Source of the DNA: Acidiphilium acidophilum
GTDB lineage: Bacteria > Pseudomonadota > Alphaproteobacteria > Acetobacterales > Acetobacteraceae
Assembly: GCF_033842475.1 (NCBI RefSeq)
Contig: NZ_JAWXYB010000018.1
Span: 1,595,501-1,659,500, forward strand
Length of the DNA: 64,000 nucleotides
Direction of reading: 5' to 3'
Made by a program: the position numbers and the translations under genes. How positions within the stretch are numbered: the first letter of the stretch is position 1; every line of letters begins with the position of its first letter. The notes below the pieces were generated by a model that worked only from the letters and a program-made list of their open reading frames with translations, searched no databases and was not told the DNA's origin. Of this stretch, positions 1-9,231 are shown piece after piece.

Positions 1-570
1 ATCGAGGCGGGGGCCCGGCGCTCGGCTTTCGCCAATATCGATCTCACCCTGGTGCTGGAGGATCTGGCCGAGTTTTTCGAGGCGGTGGCCGAGGAGCGGC
101 ACATTGCGATCGATACCCGCTGGCCGCCCGACCTGCCGATGGTGGGCGACCGGGACATGCTCCAGCAGGCGGTCGCGAATCTGCTGGAAAACGCGATCAA
201 ATTTTCGCCGCCCGATCATCGTGTGGCCATTTCGGCGCGGATGGATGCGGCGGATATCGAGATCGAGATCGCGGATGAGGGGCCGGGGATTCCCGAAGCC
301 GATCGCCCGCGCGCAACCGAGCGGTTCTACCGGGGCGAACTGGCACGCTCGACGCCGGGGACCGGCCTCGGCCTCGCGCTGGTTGCGGCGATCGCGCAGT
401 TGCATGGCGGGGTGTTGCGCCTCGAAGATAATGCGCCGGGACTGCGGGCGGTGTTGGTGCTGCCGCGCCGGGCGCTCAATCCGGAAGCGACCTTGCGGAT
501 CAAGCTGTGGGCCCAGACGGTTCGCAAGGCGGAGACGCAGAGCGGGGCCGACGCTCAGCGCGGGGCATAG
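1..570 (+). CDS. Sensor histidine kinase, C-terminal part (5' truncated by window edge)
   Basis: The open frame runs in from the window edge in frame 1 and stops at 570, so only about 189 C-terminal residues are seen. They form a HATPase_c domain: an N-box (NLLENAIKFS), a G1 box (DEGPGIP) and a G2 box (GTGLGLALV). This is the ATP-binding catalytic half of a two-component sensor kinase that phosphorylates a histidine in the DHp domain, which would lie upstream. The sensory input domain and the partner regulator are outside the window, so the signal cannot be named. About 35 residues after the domain form an unstructured tail. Confidence 0.9.
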   Translation: MEAGARRSAFANIDLTLVLEDLAEFFEAVAEERHIAIDTRWPPDLPMVGDRDMLQQAVANLLENAIKFSPPDHRVAISARMDAADIEIEIADEGPGIPEADRPRATERFYRGELARSTPGTGLGLALVAAIAQLHGGVLRLEDNAPGLRAVLVLPRRALNPEATLRIKLWAQTVRKAETQSGADAQRGA

Positions 571-581
571 GCAACGCGGGA

Positions 582-1040
582 TCAGACGGTGGGGCGCGAT
601 TTCAGCAGATCGCGGATTTCGGTCAGCAACAGTTCCGAAGGCGTCGGCGGTGGTTCGACCGCGGGCGCCGGGGGCGGCTTGCGGTAGAGTTTCTGGATCA
701 GCCGGACCATCCAGAAGATCGCGAAGGCGACGATGACGAAATTGATGATCGCATTGATGAACAGGCCGTAGTTCAGCGTGACCGCGCCGGCTTTCTTGGC
801 TGCCGCGAGGGTGGGTTCGACCGTGCCCTTGAGGGTGATGAAATGGTTGGAGAAATCGACGCCGCCGGTGATCAGGCCGATCACCGGGTTGATGATATTG
901 GCGACCAGACTGGAGACGATGCCGGTGAAGGCGGCACCGATGACGACGGCGACGGCGAGATCGACGACATTGCCGCGCAACAGGAAAGTCTTGAATTCGT
1001 CCACCCAACCGGGGGTTTTTGGCCGGAACGATTGCGACAC
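582..1040 (-). CDS. mscL: Large-conductance mechanosensitive channel MscL
   Basis: This 152-residue protein has the MscL layout: an amphipathic N-terminal helix, then RGNVVDLAVAVVIGAAF starting TM1, a periplasmic loop with NHFITLKG, a second TM segment (FINAIINFVIVAFAIFW) and a charged C-terminal helix. It is a tension-gated inner-membrane pore that releases solutes on hypo-osmotic shock. I chose the GTG start at 1040 because AGGGAG lies 7 nt upstream and the N-terminus then matches family length; an in-frame ATG at 1079 would add 13 residues. It follows queG by 64 nt on the same strand. A proline-rich linker precedes the C-terminal bundle. Confidence 0.95.
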   Translation of the reverse strand: MSQSFRPKTPGWVDEFKTFLLRGNVVDLAVAVVIGAAFTGIVSSLVANIINPVIGLITGGVDFSNHFITLKGTVEPTLAAAKKAGAVTLNYGLFINAIINFVIVAFAIFWMVRLIQKLYRKPPPAPAVEPPPTPSELLLTEIRDLLKSRPTV

Positions 1041-1104
1041 GTCGATCTCCCTGTCTGCTCGCGTTCGCGTGTAAATCATTATCCGATGGCGGGCCAGCTT
1101 CAAA

Positions 1105-2139
1105 TTAGAGACGTGACTGGGCCCATCTTGCGGCTTCCGCAACGACCGGGTCGGGGTCGGCGGCGAGGATCGCGGCGCTTTCGCGCAAGGCGGGATCGCC
1201 AGAATTGCCGATGGCGATGGCGACGTTGCGGACGAAACGGTTGCGGCCGATCCGTTTGATCGGGCTGCCGGCGAACAGGGTGCGAAATCCGGCATCGGTC
1301 AGGCGCGCGAGGCCAGCGAGGGGCGGGGCGACAAGGTCGTCGCGGGCGGCGAGTTTGTGTTCGCGCCCGGCGCTCGCGAATTTGTTCCAGGGGCAGACGG
1401 CGAGGCAGTCGTCGCAGCCATAGATGCGGTTGCCGATGGCGGCGCGGAACCGGTCGGGGATCGGGCCGTCGTGCTCGATGGTGAGGTAGGAGATGCAGCG
1501 GGTCGCGTCGAGCCGGTAGGGGGCGGGGAAGGCATCGGTCGGGCAGGCCGCCTGACATTTGGTGCAGGAGCCGCAGCGATCGGCGTGGGGAGGATCGGCG
1601 GGCAGGTCGAGCGTGGTCATGATTTCGCCGAGCAGCAGCCAGGAGCCGTGGGTGCGGGAGACGAGGTTGGTGTGTTTGCCCTGCCAGCCGAGGCCGGCGG
1701 CGGCGGCCAGCGGTTTTTCCATGACCGGCGCGGTATCGACGAAGACCTTGATGCCGGCGGGTGCGCGCGCGGTGATGAACTGGGCGAGGTGTTTGAGTTT
1801 GCCTTTGATGATGTCGTGATAATCGCGGTTGCGGGCATAGACCGAGATGTTGCCGCGATCGGGGTGGGCGAGTGTCGCGAGCGGGTCGGTGCCCGGGGCG
1901 TAGGACAGGCCGAGGGCGACGACGCTGACCGCTTCGGGCCAGAGGGCGGCGGGGTCGGCGCGTTGGGCGGTGCGTTCGGCGAGCCATGCCATGGTGCCGT
2001 GATGGCCGGCGGCGAGGTAGGACTCGAGGTTCGCGCGATGTTGTGGGGTGAGGCGGGCGGCGGTGAAGCCGATCGCATCGAAGCCGAGCGCTACGGCGCG
2101 GGTGGTGATGGCGGCCTTGAGGCTTGGCGGCTCAGCCAC
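1105..2139 (-). CDS. queG: Epoxyqueuosine reductase QueG
   Basis: QueG reduces epoxyqueuosine to queuosine in the wobble position of tRNA, a cobalamin- and [4Fe-4S]-dependent step in the cytoplasm. The 344-residue product carries two ferredoxin-type cysteine clusters ([12 protein letters not shown] near residues 189-200 and CDDCLAVCP near 242-250) and the conserved Asp in VDTAPVMEK (about 135). A HEAT-like tail follows. The GTG start at 2139 overlaps the queF stop by 8 nt, which suggests translational coupling; a longer upstream frame exists but only reads through queF in another phase. It is the last gene of the queA-tgt-queF-queG block. Confidence 0.95.
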   Translation of the reverse strand: MAEPPSLKAAITTRAVALGFDAIGFTAARLTPQHRANLESYLAAGHHGTMAWLAERTAQRADPAALWPEAVSVVALGLSYAPGTDPLATLAHPDRGNISVYARNRDYHDIIKGKLKHLAQFITARAPAGIKVFVDTAPVMEKPLAAAAGLGWQGKHTNLVSRTHGSWLLLGEIMTTLDLPADPPHADRCGSCTKCQAACPTDAFPAPYRLDATRCISYLTIEHDGPIPDRFRAAIGNRIYGCDDCLAVCPWNKFASAGREHKLAARDDLVAPPLAGLARLTDAGFRTLFAGSPIKRIGRNRFVRNVAIAIGNSGDPALRESAAILAADPDPVVAEAARWAQSRL

Positions 2140-2596
2140 GGCCGCGATAGGGGGCGACGCCCTGATCGGGCAGGAAGACGCCTTCAGGCGGGCTGCCGGT
2201 CTGCCAGAACACATCGATCGGGATGCCGCCGCGCGGATACCAGTAGGCACCGATCCGCAGCCAGCGCGGGGCGAGAAGATCGATCAGGCGTTCGGCGATC
2301 ATCATGGTGCAGGCTTCGTGGAAGGCGCCGTGGTTGCGGAACGAGGCGAGGAACAGCTTGAGCGATTTGCTTTCGACGATCCAGGCATCGGGGATGTAAT
2401 CGAGCACGATATGGGCGAAATCGGGCTGACCGGTCATCGGGCAGAGCGAGGTGAATTCGGGGCACGTGAAGCGAATGACGTAGGCGCGGCCTTGGGCGGG
2501 GGCGGCAACGCGTTCGAGCTCGGCCTCTTCGGGGGTTTCCGGCGCTTTGGTGTAGTGGCCGAGCTGGTGGAGGCCGGCGTAACGGTCATCGGTCAT
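2132..2596 (-). CDS. queF: NADPH-dependent 7-cyano-7-deazaguanine reductase QueF
   Basis: QueF reduces the nitrile of preQ0 to the amine of preQ1 with NADPH. At 154 residues it is the short unimodular type. The nucleophilic Cys is in [11 protein letters not shown] (C52, with D59 as proton donor), and the substrate/NADPH motif [20 protein letters not shown] follows. The ATG at 2596 gives MTDDRY and overlaps the end of tgt by 11 nt; an upstream in-frame ATG at 2632 would start deep inside tgt and is less likely. Its presence with queA, tgt and queG shows that this strain makes preQ1 rather than only salvaging the base. Confidence 0.95.
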   Translation of the reverse strand: MTDDRYAGLHQLGHYTKAPETPEEAELERVAAPAQGRAYVIRFTCPEFTSLCPMTGQPDFAHIVLDYIPDAWIVESKSLKLFLASFRNHGAFHEACTMMIAERLIDLLAPRWLRIGAYWYPRGGIPIDVFWQTGSPPEGVFLPDQGVAPYRGRG

Positions 2597-3707
2597 CGGT
2601 CTGGGTCCATCCTTCGCGGGCGGTGGCGGCATAGGCCGCGAAACCGCCGGTCTCGATTGCGTCGCGCGCGCCGCGCATCAGGGTTTGATAATAGGTGAGG
2701 TTATGCCCGGTCAGGAGCATCGGGCCGAGCATTTCCTCGCAGCGGAACAAATGGTGCAGATAGGCGCGGGAGTGGCGGGTGCAGAGAGTGCAGGCGCAGC
2801 CGGGATCGAGCGGGGCGGGATCATCGGCGAAGCGGGCGTTGCGCAGGTTGAACACGCCGCGCGAGGTGTAGGCGCGGCCGGTGCGGCCCGCGCGGGTCGG
2901 CATCACGCAATCGAACATATCGACGCCGCGGGCGATCGATCCGAGCAGATCGTCCGGCGTGCCGACGCCCATGAGGTAGCGCGGGTGGGTGGCGGGCAGG
3001 AGGTGGGTGGTGGCATCGAGGGTTTCGAACATCGCCGCCTGACCTTCGCCGACCGCCAGGCCACCGATGGCGTAGCCTTCGAAGCCGATCGCGGTGAGGG
3101 CGGCGGCGGATTCGGCACGGAGGTCGGGGTAGATGCCGCCCTGGACGATGCCGAACTGGCCGTAGCCGGGGCGGGGGGTGAAGGCATCGCGCGAGCGGGC
3201 GGCCCACCGCATCGACAGGCGCATCGAGGCGGCGGCTTCATCCGGCGTGGCGGGGAATTTGGTGCATTCGTCGAACGCCATGGTGATGGTGGCGTCGAGG
3301 TCGTGCTGGATGGCGGTGGAGGATTCCGGGGTCAGGTGGTGGGCCGAACCGTCGAGATGCGAGCGGAAGGTGACGCCGATTTCGTCGAGCTTGCGGAGTT
3401 TGGCGAGGGACATGACCTGGAATCCGCCGGAATCGGTGAGGATGATCCCGGGCCAGTCCATCATGCGGTGCAGGCCGCCGAGGGCGGCGACGCGGGACGA
3501 GCCCGGGCGGAGCATGAGGTGATAGGTGTTGCCGAGCACGATTTCGGTGCCGGTGGCGCGCACCTGATCGGCGGTCATGGCTTTGACCGTGCCGGCGGTG
3601 CCGACCGCCATGAAAGCGGGGGTTTGCGCGGTGCCGTGGGCGGTAGTGAGGGTGCCACGCCGTGCGGCGCCGTCACGCGCAGTGAGGGTGAAGCCGAACG
3701 CGCTCAT
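2586..3707 (-). CDS. tgt: tRNA-guanine transglycosylase Tgt
   Basis: Tgt exchanges guanine-34 of GUN-anticodon tRNAs for preQ1. The 373-residue protein shows SGGFQVMSL near residue 100, the catalytic region [14 protein letters not shown], and the C-terminal zinc site CACTLC...H. It starts at the ATG at 3707, which overlaps the queA stop in an ATGA, so it is the second gene of the queuosine operon. Length and motifs are complete. A large in-frame extension upstream lies inside queA and is not believed to be translated. Confidence 0.97.
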   Translation of the reverse strand: MSAFGFTLTARDGAARRGTLTTAHGTAQTPAFMAVGTAGTVKAMTADQVRATGTEIVLGNTYHLMLRPGSSRVAALGGLHRMMDWPGIILTDSGGFQVMSLAKLRKLDEIGVTFRSHLDGSAHHLTPESSTAIQHDLDATITMAFDECTKFPATPDEAAASMRLSMRWAARSRDAFTPRPGYGQFGIVQGGIYPDLRAESAAALTAIGFEGYAIGGLAVGEGQAAMFETLDATTHLLPATHPRYLMGVGTPDDLLGSIARGVDMFDCVMPTRAGRTGRAYTSRGVFNLRNARFADDPAPLDPGCACTLCTRHSRAYLHHLFRCEEMLGPMLLTGHNLTYYQTLMRGARDAIETGGFAAYAATAREGWTQTDDR

Positions 3708-4741
3708 GCCGGTTCCAGCAGGCAGGCATCGCCGTAGGAGTAGAAGCGGTAGCCTGCCGCGATGGCATGGGCGTAGGCGGCGCGGATCGGCGCGATCCCG
3801 GCGAAGGCCGAGACCAGCATCAGCAGGGTGGAGCGGGGCAGATGGAAATTGGTCAGGAGCCGGTCGACCGCGCGGAACCGGTAGCCGGGCAGGATGAACA
3901 GATCGGTCTCGCCCGACCAGGGCGAGAGGTGGCCGGTTTCGTCGCACGCCGATTCGAGGACGCGCAGGCTGGTGGTGCCGACCGCGACGATCCGGCCACC
4001 GGACGCGCGGGCGCGGTTGATCGCGGCGGCGGCGGCGGGCGAGATTTCGCCGCGTTCGGCGTGCATCCGGTGCTCGCTCAGGGTTTCGGTGCGGACCGGC
4101 AGGAAGGTGCCGGCGCCGACATGCAGGGTGATGCGGACGAGGTCGATCCCGCGTGCGGCGAGGGCGTCGAGCAGGGCAGGGGTGAAGTGCAGCCCGGCGG
4201 TGGGGGCGGCGACCGCGCCTTCGCGGGCGGCGAACATGGTCTGGTAATCCGCCGCGTCGGTTTCGGTCACGCCGGTATCGCGCGGGATGTAGGGTGGCAA
4301 GGCCAGGGCTCCGGCAGCGTCGAGCGCGGTGCGGAACGCCTCGCCGGTACGGTCGAACAACAGGTGGGCGGAGCCGTCCTCGTTGCGGGCGGTGACGATG
4401 GCGGTGAAGTCCGTGATGCCGTCGATGACGATGGTTTCGCCGACCCGCGCGCGGCGGGCGTTGCGCAGGAGGACGCGCCAGGTGCCGTCCGGCATCGGCC
4501 GGTCGAGGGTGATGCCGATGGCGGCATCGCCGCGCCGCCCGGTGAGTTGCGCCGGGATGACGCTGGTATCGTTGACCACGAGGCAGTCGCCCGGCTGCAA
4601 CAGGGTGGGCAGATCGCGCACGATCAGGTCAGTTACCCCATCGGGGCGGACGTGGAGCAGGCGTGCGGAATCGCGCGGCCGGGCAGGGGAGGCCGCGATG
4701 CGTTCGGGCGGAAGCCGGTAGTCGAAATCCGACAGGTTCAT
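3704..4741 (-). CDS. queA: S-adenosylmethionine:tRNA ribosyltransferase-isomerase QueA
   Basis: QueA transfers and rearranges the ribosyl group of SAM onto preQ1 in tRNA to give epoxyqueuosine. The 345-residue protein begins with the typical [16 protein letters not shown] and carries [19 protein letters not shown] and [17 protein letters not shown], the family signatures. The start codon overlaps the stop of the VOC gene by 4 nt (ATGA), and its stop overlaps tgt the same way, so VOC-queA-tgt-queF-queG is very probably one transcript. Confidence 0.97.
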   Translation of the reverse strand: MNLSDFDYRLPPERIAASPARPRDSARLLHVRPDGVTDLIVRDLPTLLQPGDCLVVNDTSVIPAQLTGRRGDAAIGITLDRPMPDGTWRVLLRNARRARVGETIVIDGITDFTAIVTARNEDGSAHLLFDRTGEAFRTALDAAGALALPPYIPRDTGVTETDAADYQTMFAAREGAVAAPTAGLHFTPALLDALAARGIDLVRITLHVGAGTFLPVRTETLSEHRMHAERGEISPAAAAAINRARASGGRIVAVGTTSLRVLESACDETGHLSPWSGETDLFILPGYRFRAVDRLLTNFHLPRSTLLMLVSAFAGIAPIRAAYAHAIAAGYRFYSYGDACLLEPA

Positions 4742-5133
4742 TCGTCGAGATAGCTGGAAATCTCGATGAGGTTGCCATCGGGGTCGCGGCAGTAGACCGA
4801 GCGCATTGCGCCGAGCGCGCCGATTTTCTGGGCCGGGCCTTCGACGACCGCGACCTTCTGTTCACCGAGATGGGCAACGACATCTTCCATGCCGAGGGCG
4901 GTGATGAAGCAGATGTCGAGCGCGCTGGCCTGGGCCTTGGCGGCTTGCGGGCCGGAATCGGAACCAGCCTGGTGGAGATTGAGTTTCTGCGCGCCGAACC
5001 GCAGCGCGATGCGCTTGTCCGCGCCGAATTCCTCGCGTTCCATGCCGAGCACGCGCTCGTACCAGTCGGCGGTGACGCCGAGGTCGCTGCAGGTGAGGAC
5101 GACGTGATCGATCCGGTCGATGGTGAATTTCAT
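4738..5133 (-). CDS. VOC-superfamily (glyoxalase-like) protein
   Basis: A single-domain 131-residue vicinal-oxygen-chelate protein. It starts IDHVVLTCSDLGVTADWYERVLGM and ends VYCRDPDGNLIEISSY, the paired beta-alpha-beta-beta-beta motifs of the family, with candidate metal ligands in IDHVV and in the terminal LIEIS (Glu). Members include glyoxalase I, dioxygenases and fosfomycin-type enzymes; the substrate cannot be deduced here. It overlaps queA by 4 nt. I choose the ATG at 5133 because the domain begins within a few residues of it. An 88-nt gap with a duplicated piece of fumarase sequence separates it from the upstream gene. Confidence 0.85.
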   Translation of the reverse strand: MKFTIDRIDHVVLTCSDLGVTADWYERVLGMEREEFGADKRIALRFGAQKLNLHQAGSDSGPQAAKAQASALDICFITALGMEDVVAHLGEQKVAVVEGPAQKIGALGAMRSVYCRDPDGNLIEISSYLDE

Positions 5134-5135
5134 GT

Positions 5136-5159
5136 CAGTTCCGCAAAGAAGTCGTTGCC
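5136..5159 (-). repeat. Duplicated 3' end of the fumarase gene
   Basis: These 24 bases match 5228-5251, the end of the fumarase coding sequence, at 22 of 24 positions. On the minus strand the copy still reads Gly-Asn-Asp-Phe-Phe-Ala-Glu-Leu, with synonymous changes in the Phe codons, then reaches a stop overlapping the VOC start. It looks like a remnant of a second fumarase copy or a small local duplication. Confidence 0.6.
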
Positions 5160-5221
5160 GCGCGGCAGTGCCGAAGGCGCTGCGCGCCAAGCTGAGGGAA
5201 GGTGCGCCTCGATGGCCATCG

Positions 5222-6868
5222 TCATACCAGTTCCGCGAAAAAGTCGTTGCCCTTATCGTCGATGACGATGAAGGCCGGGAAGTCCTCCACCTCGATTTTC
5301 CAGATCGCTTCCATGCCGAGTTCGGGATATTCGAGCATCTCGACGTGGCGGATATTGTCGCGGGCGAGCACGGCGGCGGGGCCACCGATCGAGCCGAGGT
5401 AGAAGCCGCCATAGGTCTTGCAGGCATCGCGCACCGCGCGGGAGCGGTTGCCTTTGGCGAGCATGACGAGGGAGCCGCCGGCAGCCTGGAATTCGGCGAC
5501 GTAGGTGTCCATCCGGCCCGCCGTGGTCGGGCCGAAGCTGCCGGTTGCCATGCCTTCGGGGGTTTTGGCCGGGCCGGCGTAATAGACCGGGTGATTCTTG
5601 AAGTAGTCGGGCAGGCCTTCGCCGCGATCGAGCCGCTCCTTGAGTTTGGCGTGGGCGATGTCGCGCGCAACCACGATGGTGCCGGTCAGGGCGACGCGGG
5701 TCTTGATCGGGTGTCTGGACAGTTCAGCGAGAATATCCGGCATCGGGCGGGACAGGTCGATCCGCACGACATCGCCGCCGAGGTGAGAATCGGTGACTTC
5801 GGGCAGGTATTTGGCGGGTTCGGTTTCGAGCTGTTCGAGGAAGACGCCATCCTTCGTGATTTTTGCGCGGATCTGACGATCGGCCGAGCAGGAGACGCCG
5901 ATGCCGACCGGCAGGGACGCGCCGTGGCGGGGCAGGCGGATCACCCGGACATCGTGACAGAAATACTTGCCGCCGAATTGCGCGCCGATGCCGATGCGGC
6001 GGGTGAGGTCGAGGATCTCCTGTTCGAGGGCGAGATCGCGGAAGGCATGGCCGGTGGCATCGCCGGTGGTGGGCAGCGCATCGAGATATTTCGTCGAGGC
6101 GAGTTTGACGGTCTTCATGGTCGCCTCAGCCGACGTGCCGCCGATCACGATGGCCAGATGATAGGGCGGGCAGGCTGATGTTCCGAGTGTTTTTATTTTA
6201 GCTTCAACGAACTCCAGAAGTTTTTTCGGATTTAGGATCGCCCGGGTTTCCTGATACAGGAAGCTCTTGTTGGCCGAGCCGCCGCCTTTGGCGACGAACA
6301 TCAGGTCGAACGCCTCGGCATGGGCTTCGTCGGGGGCGGCGAGGATGTCGCACTGGATCGGCAGGTTGGTACCGGTGTTGACCTCGTCGTACATGGTGAG
6401 CGGCGCCATCTGGGAATAACGCAGGCTGGTTTCGGTGAAGGTGCGGTAGACGCCGTGGGAGAAGGCCGCTTCCTCGTCGCCATCCACCCAGATGCGCTGG
6501 CCTTTTTTGCCGAACACGATGGCGGTGCCGGTGTCCTGGCACATCGGCAGGATGCCACCGGCGGCGATATTCGCGTTCTTGAGGAATTCCATCGCGACGT
6601 AACGGTCGTTCTGCGAGGCTTCGGGATCGTCGAGAATGGCGCGAAGCTGGCGCAGATGGGCCGGACGCAGCAAATGCGAAACCTCGTGGAACGCGGCGAA
6701 GGTGAGGGCGGAGAGCGTTTCCGGGGTGATCCGCACGATGGTTTTGCCGGCAGCCTCGATCGTGGTGATGCCGCCGAGGTCGAGCCGGCGCCAGACGATA
6801 TCGTCATGGCCGAGTGGAAACATCGTCGTGAAGCTGAATTCGGCGGTTTTTTTGACTATCGCATTCAT
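5222..6868 (-). CDS. Class I fumarate hydratase (iron-sulfur type)
   Basis: This 548-residue enzyme interconverts fumarate and malate in the TCA cycle using an oxygen-sensitive [4Fe-4S] cluster. The N-terminal domain has [15 protein letters not shown] (cluster Cys) with further Cys in [18 protein letters not shown] and in the [14 protein letters not shown] region; the C-terminal domain has [13 protein letters not shown] and the signature [14 protein letters not shown]. Length matches single-chain FumA/FumB enzymes. The ATG at 6868 gives MNAIVKK, 28 nt after sspB. The last eight codons are partly duplicated just downstream. Confidence 0.95.
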   Translation of the reverse strand: MNAIVKKTAEFSFTTMFPLGHDDIVWRRLDLGGITTIEAAGKTIVRITPETLSALTFAAFHEVSHLLRPAHLRQLRAILDDPEASQNDRYVAMEFLKNANIAAGGILPMCQDTGTAIVFGKKGQRIWVDGDEEAAFSHGVYRTFTETSLRYSQMAPLTMYDEVNTGTNLPIQCDILAAPDEAHAEAFDLMFVAKGGGSANKSFLYQETRAILNPKKLLEFVEAKIKTLGTSACPPYHLAIVIGGTSAEATMKTVKLASTKYLDALPTTGDATGHAFRDLALEQEILDLTRRIGIGAQFGGKYFCHDVRVIRLPRHGASLPVGIGVSCSADRQIRAKITKDGVFLEQLETEPAKYLPEVTDSHLGGDVVRIDLSRPMPDILAELSRHPIKTRVALTGTIVVARDIAHAKLKERLDRGEGLPDYFKNHPVYYAGPAKTPEGMATGSFGPTTAGRMDTYVAEFQAAGGSLVMLAKGNRSRAVRDACKTYGGFYLGSIGGPAAVLARDNIRHVEMLEYPELGMEAIWKIEVEDFPAFIVIDDKGNDFFAELV

Positions 6869-6896
6869 GTGCGGTCTCCGATCGATCCTTCGCGGG

Positions 6897-7406
6897 TCAT
6901 TCCTTGTTGGGCGGGCGGCGGCGGAACGCATCGAGGCTGACCACCTCGGCGGGACCGGCATCGACCGGCGGGGGCGCTGGCTCCGGCGCGGCCTCGGGTT
7001 CCGGTTCTGCGATCGGTTCATCGGTTGCGAGATTGAATTGCAGGCCGAACCGGACCTCGGGGTCGGCGAAACCGGTGAGGGCGGCAAGCGGGATGTCGAG
7101 CGTGGCGGGGACGCCGCCGAAGGAGAGTTTTACCGAGAATCGCTGGGCCGCCATATCGACACGGAGGTCGCGATACTGGTGTTGCAGGACGATCGTCAAG
7201 TCCTCGGGGTATTGGGCGCGGAGCCGGTCCGGCATGGTCACGCCGGGATGGCGGGTGTCGAAGGTGACATAGAAATGGTGGCCGCCGGGCAGGCCTTCGC
7301 GTTCGGCGTGCTGCAGGGCGCGCAGGGCGACGAGGCGCAGGGCCTCTTCGGTCCAGACGTCGTAGGGCAACAGGCTTTCGGGGATCGGGGTATCGTCTTC
7401 GGCCAT
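6897..7406 (-). CDS. sspB: SspB-family ClpXP specificity-enhancing adaptor
   Basis: A 169-residue protein of the alphaproteobacterial SspB type, which binds ssrA-tagged or other substrates and tethers them to ClpX. The conserved core (residues about 10-115) includes [28 protein letters not shown] and FSVKLSFGG, followed by a long acidic Pro/Ala/Glu linker and a C-terminal peptide with VVSLDAFRR, the probable ClpX-docking tail. The ATG at 7406 begins the conserved MAEDD start. The gene sits between olsB (101 nt upstream) and fumarase, on the same strand. Confidence 0.9.
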   Translation of the reverse strand: MAEDDTPIPESLLPYDVWTEEALRLVALRALQHAEREGLPGGHHFYVTFDTRHPGVTMPDRLRAQYPEDLTIVLQHQYRDLRVDMAAQRFSVKLSFGGVPATLDIPLAALTGFADPEVRFGLQFNLATDEPIAEPEPEAAPEPAPPPVDAGPAEVVSLDAFRRRPPNKE

Positions 7407-7507
7407 CGGTTCATCTGCTCTGCAATGGATCGGTCGGGGCACGCATAGCGCGCACCGCGCGGAAGGCCAACCTCGTTCGGCGCGGGACAGGGCGGAACGG
7501 GCCGGGG

Positions 7508-8335
7508 TCAGGCGCGCTGGCGGTCGTAATGACGGTAATATTTCTCGGTGACCAGATCGGTCTGGACCACGACGGCGATATCGGTGGTGTTGAACTGCCA
7601 GTCGATCACCGCGCCGTCGCCGACGAATCCGCCGAGGCGGAGGTAACCCTTGATCAGGGGCGGCAGGCCGACGAGGACCTGTTTGGGATCGATCAGGGCG
7701 GGATCGAGGCGGCACATATCGACATAGCGGGCGGCGACCGCGCGGGGTCTGATCGCTTCCGGGGCGAGGTGGTGGGATTGCAGGTAGGTCAGGTCGGGGG
7801 CCAGCAGGTCGGGATCGGTGCCGTGGAGGCTGGCGCAGCCGAACATCAGCTCGATATCGTGCTGGAACACGTAGGCCGCGATGCCGCGCCACATCAATTG
7901 CATCACCGCGCGCGAGCGATAGGCCTGATCGACGCAGGAGCGGCCGAGTTCGAGCAGGCGGCCGGGGAAGCGCTCGAGGGCTGAAAGGTCGTATTCATCG
8001 GCGGAATAGAACCGCCCGATTCGCGCCGCCGCTTCCTGGCGGATCAGGCGATAGGTGCCGACGACGCCGCGCGCATCGTCGGCGATGTCGTGGTCGATGA
8101 CCAGGAGGTGATCGGCATCGGCATCGAAGCGGTCCTGATCGCGGCGGCGGGCGAGGGTATCGGCATCGGGTTTCGCGCCGAGTTCCTCGTAGAAGACCTG
8201 AAAGCGCAGGGCCTGGGCGGCGTCGAGTTCATCGGGCGTCGCCGCGAGTCGGACGCCGAGATTGCCGGCGCGGACCTCCTCGAACCCATCCTCGCCGCAG
8301 AGGGTGGTCGGCAGGGTTGCGGTGCGCATGGTCAT
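7508..8335 (-). CDS. olsB: OlsB-type L-ornithine N-alpha-acyltransferase (GNAT/hemolysin-like)
   Basis: The 275-residue protein matches the acyl-ACP-dependent GNAT family that starts ornithine-lipid synthesis: LRFQVFYEELGAK near residue 45, FDADADHLLVID near 70, VVGTYRLI, then ELGRSCVDQAYRSRAVMQLMWRGIAAY and the CASLHGTDPD segment typical of OlsB. The second enzyme, OlsA, is not in the window. The start overlaps the stop of the Fur-family gene in an ATGA, so the two are co-transcribed and ornithine-lipid formation may respond to the same metal or stress signal. The function is by family; substrate length is unknown. Confidence 0.85.
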   Translation of the reverse strand: MTMRTATLPTTLCGEDGFEEVRAGNLGVRLAATPDELDAAQALRFQVFYEELGAKPDADTLARRRDQDRFDADADHLLVIDHDIADDARGVVGTYRLIRQEAAARIGRFYSADEYDLSALERFPGRLLELGRSCVDQAYRSRAVMQLMWRGIAAYVFQHDIELMFGCASLHGTDPDLLAPDLTYLQSHHLAPEAIRPRAVAARYVDMCRLDPALIDPKQVLVGLPPLIKGYLRLGGFVGDGAVIDWQFNTTDIAVVVQTDLVTEKYYRHYDRQRA

Positions 8336-8805
8336 CGCGGCTCTCCTGCCGGTTCAACGGTCTGCCTGGCATCGTCTGACCGGTCGGGCGGGCTCTCGGA
8401 GCGGAGTTTGCGACCGAACAACTCGATTTTCAGTGAGATGAGATCGAAGCCGTGGCGGGCGGCGACGCGGCGCATCAGCGTTTCGGTTTCGGGTTCGTCG
8501 AATTCGATGACTTTGCCGCTCTCCTGGTCGATGAGATGGAAATGATCGTGCTCGCCGGACATTTCGTAACGCGCCCGGCGGCTGCCGAGGCTGCGCCGTT
8601 CGAGGATGCCGTGCTGCTCGAACAGGCGGACGGTGCGATAGACCGTGGCAAGGGAAATCCTCGGGTCGAGCGTGTGGGCGAGGCGGTGGAGTTCATCGAC
8701 GTCCGGATGACCATCGACCTCGGACAGGATGCGGGCGATGGCGCGGCGCGGGCCGGTCATTTTGAGCCCGTTTTCCACGCATAATCGCTCGATCCGGCTC
8801 TCCAT
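8332..8805 (-). CDS. Fur-family metal-responsive regulator
   Basis: A 157-residue winged-helix repressor. Residues 1-85 hold the DNA-binding domain (GLKMTGPRRAIARIL, ISLATVYRTVRLF), and 85-135 the dimerisation/metal domain with the His-rich GEHDHFHLID and VIEFDEPETE. It lacks the CxxC structural zinc motif of classical Fur, as is common for alphaproteobacterial Fur/Mur proteins, so the sensed metal (Fe or Mn) is open. It overlaps olsB downstream. A 13-bp palindrome lies 65 nt upstream and may be its operator. Confidence 0.9.
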   Translation of the reverse strand: MESRIERLCVENGLKMTGPRRAIARILSEVDGHPDVDELHRLAHTLDPRISLATVYRTVRLFEQHGILERRSLGSRRARYEMSGEHDHFHLIDQESGKVIEFDEPETETLMRRVAARHGFDLISLKIELFGRKLRSESPPDRSDDARQTVEPAGEPR

Positions 8806-8869
8806 CAGGCGCGTTGTGAACTATATGAGCGATCCGGTCCACCCCAAATGAACGCGGGATGAACCGGTG

Positions 8870-8882
8870 GTATCACTGATAC
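8870..8882. promoter_or_regulatory. Perfect odd palindrome upstream of the fur-like gene
   Basis: GTATCACTGATAC is a perfect 6+1+6 inverted repeat in the 114-nt gap between the Fur-family start (8805) and the HiPIP stop (8920). Position and symmetry suit an autoregulatory operator, but it does not resemble a full Fur box and no promoter hexamers are evident. Confidence 0.3.
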
Positions 8883-8919
8883 GAGAGGTAAGGTCAGGCG
8901 GGGGTGTGAAGGGGTCGCG

Positions 8920-9189
8920 TCAGCCTTTGGGCGCGTAATAATTGCAGAACCCGTGCGGGGAGACCACGCCCTGAACCTGCATGCATTTTGATCCCGTGGG
9001 GATGTAGTTCGCACAGGTGGAACACTGGGCTCCGCCGGTGCCGGGATGATCGACATAACCGGCCTGGGCCTTGGTCGCCTTGCTCGACGCTCGGGCGGTG
9101 CCGGCAAAGGCGACCGCCGCCACGGTCCCTGCCAGTCCGGCGGAAGCGGCTTTCAGGTAGGTGCGGCGATTAATCCGAAATTCGGTCAT
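8920..9189 (-). CDS. High-potential iron-sulfur protein (HiPIP), Tat-exported
   Basis: An 89-residue protein with an N-terminal twin-arginine signal (NRRTYLKAASAGLAGT, cleavage after TARA near residue 34) and a 55-residue mature domain with four cysteines, C56, C59, C69 and C82, in the HiPIP spacing. It carries one [4Fe-4S] cluster at high potential and transfers electrons in the periplasm; in acidophiles a related protein (Iro) is linked to iron oxidation, but that role is not shown here. The Tat signal fits export with the cluster already inserted. It is 42 nt downstream of the globin gene. Confidence 0.92.
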   Translation of the reverse strand: MTEFRINRRTYLKAASAGLAGTVAAVAFAGTARASSKATKAQAGYVDHPGTGGAQCSTCANYIPTGSKCMQVQGVVSPHGFCNYYAPKG

Positions 9190-9231
9190 GTCGATCTCCT
9201 TGGCTATCTAAGGTTCGGGAAATGCCGAACC

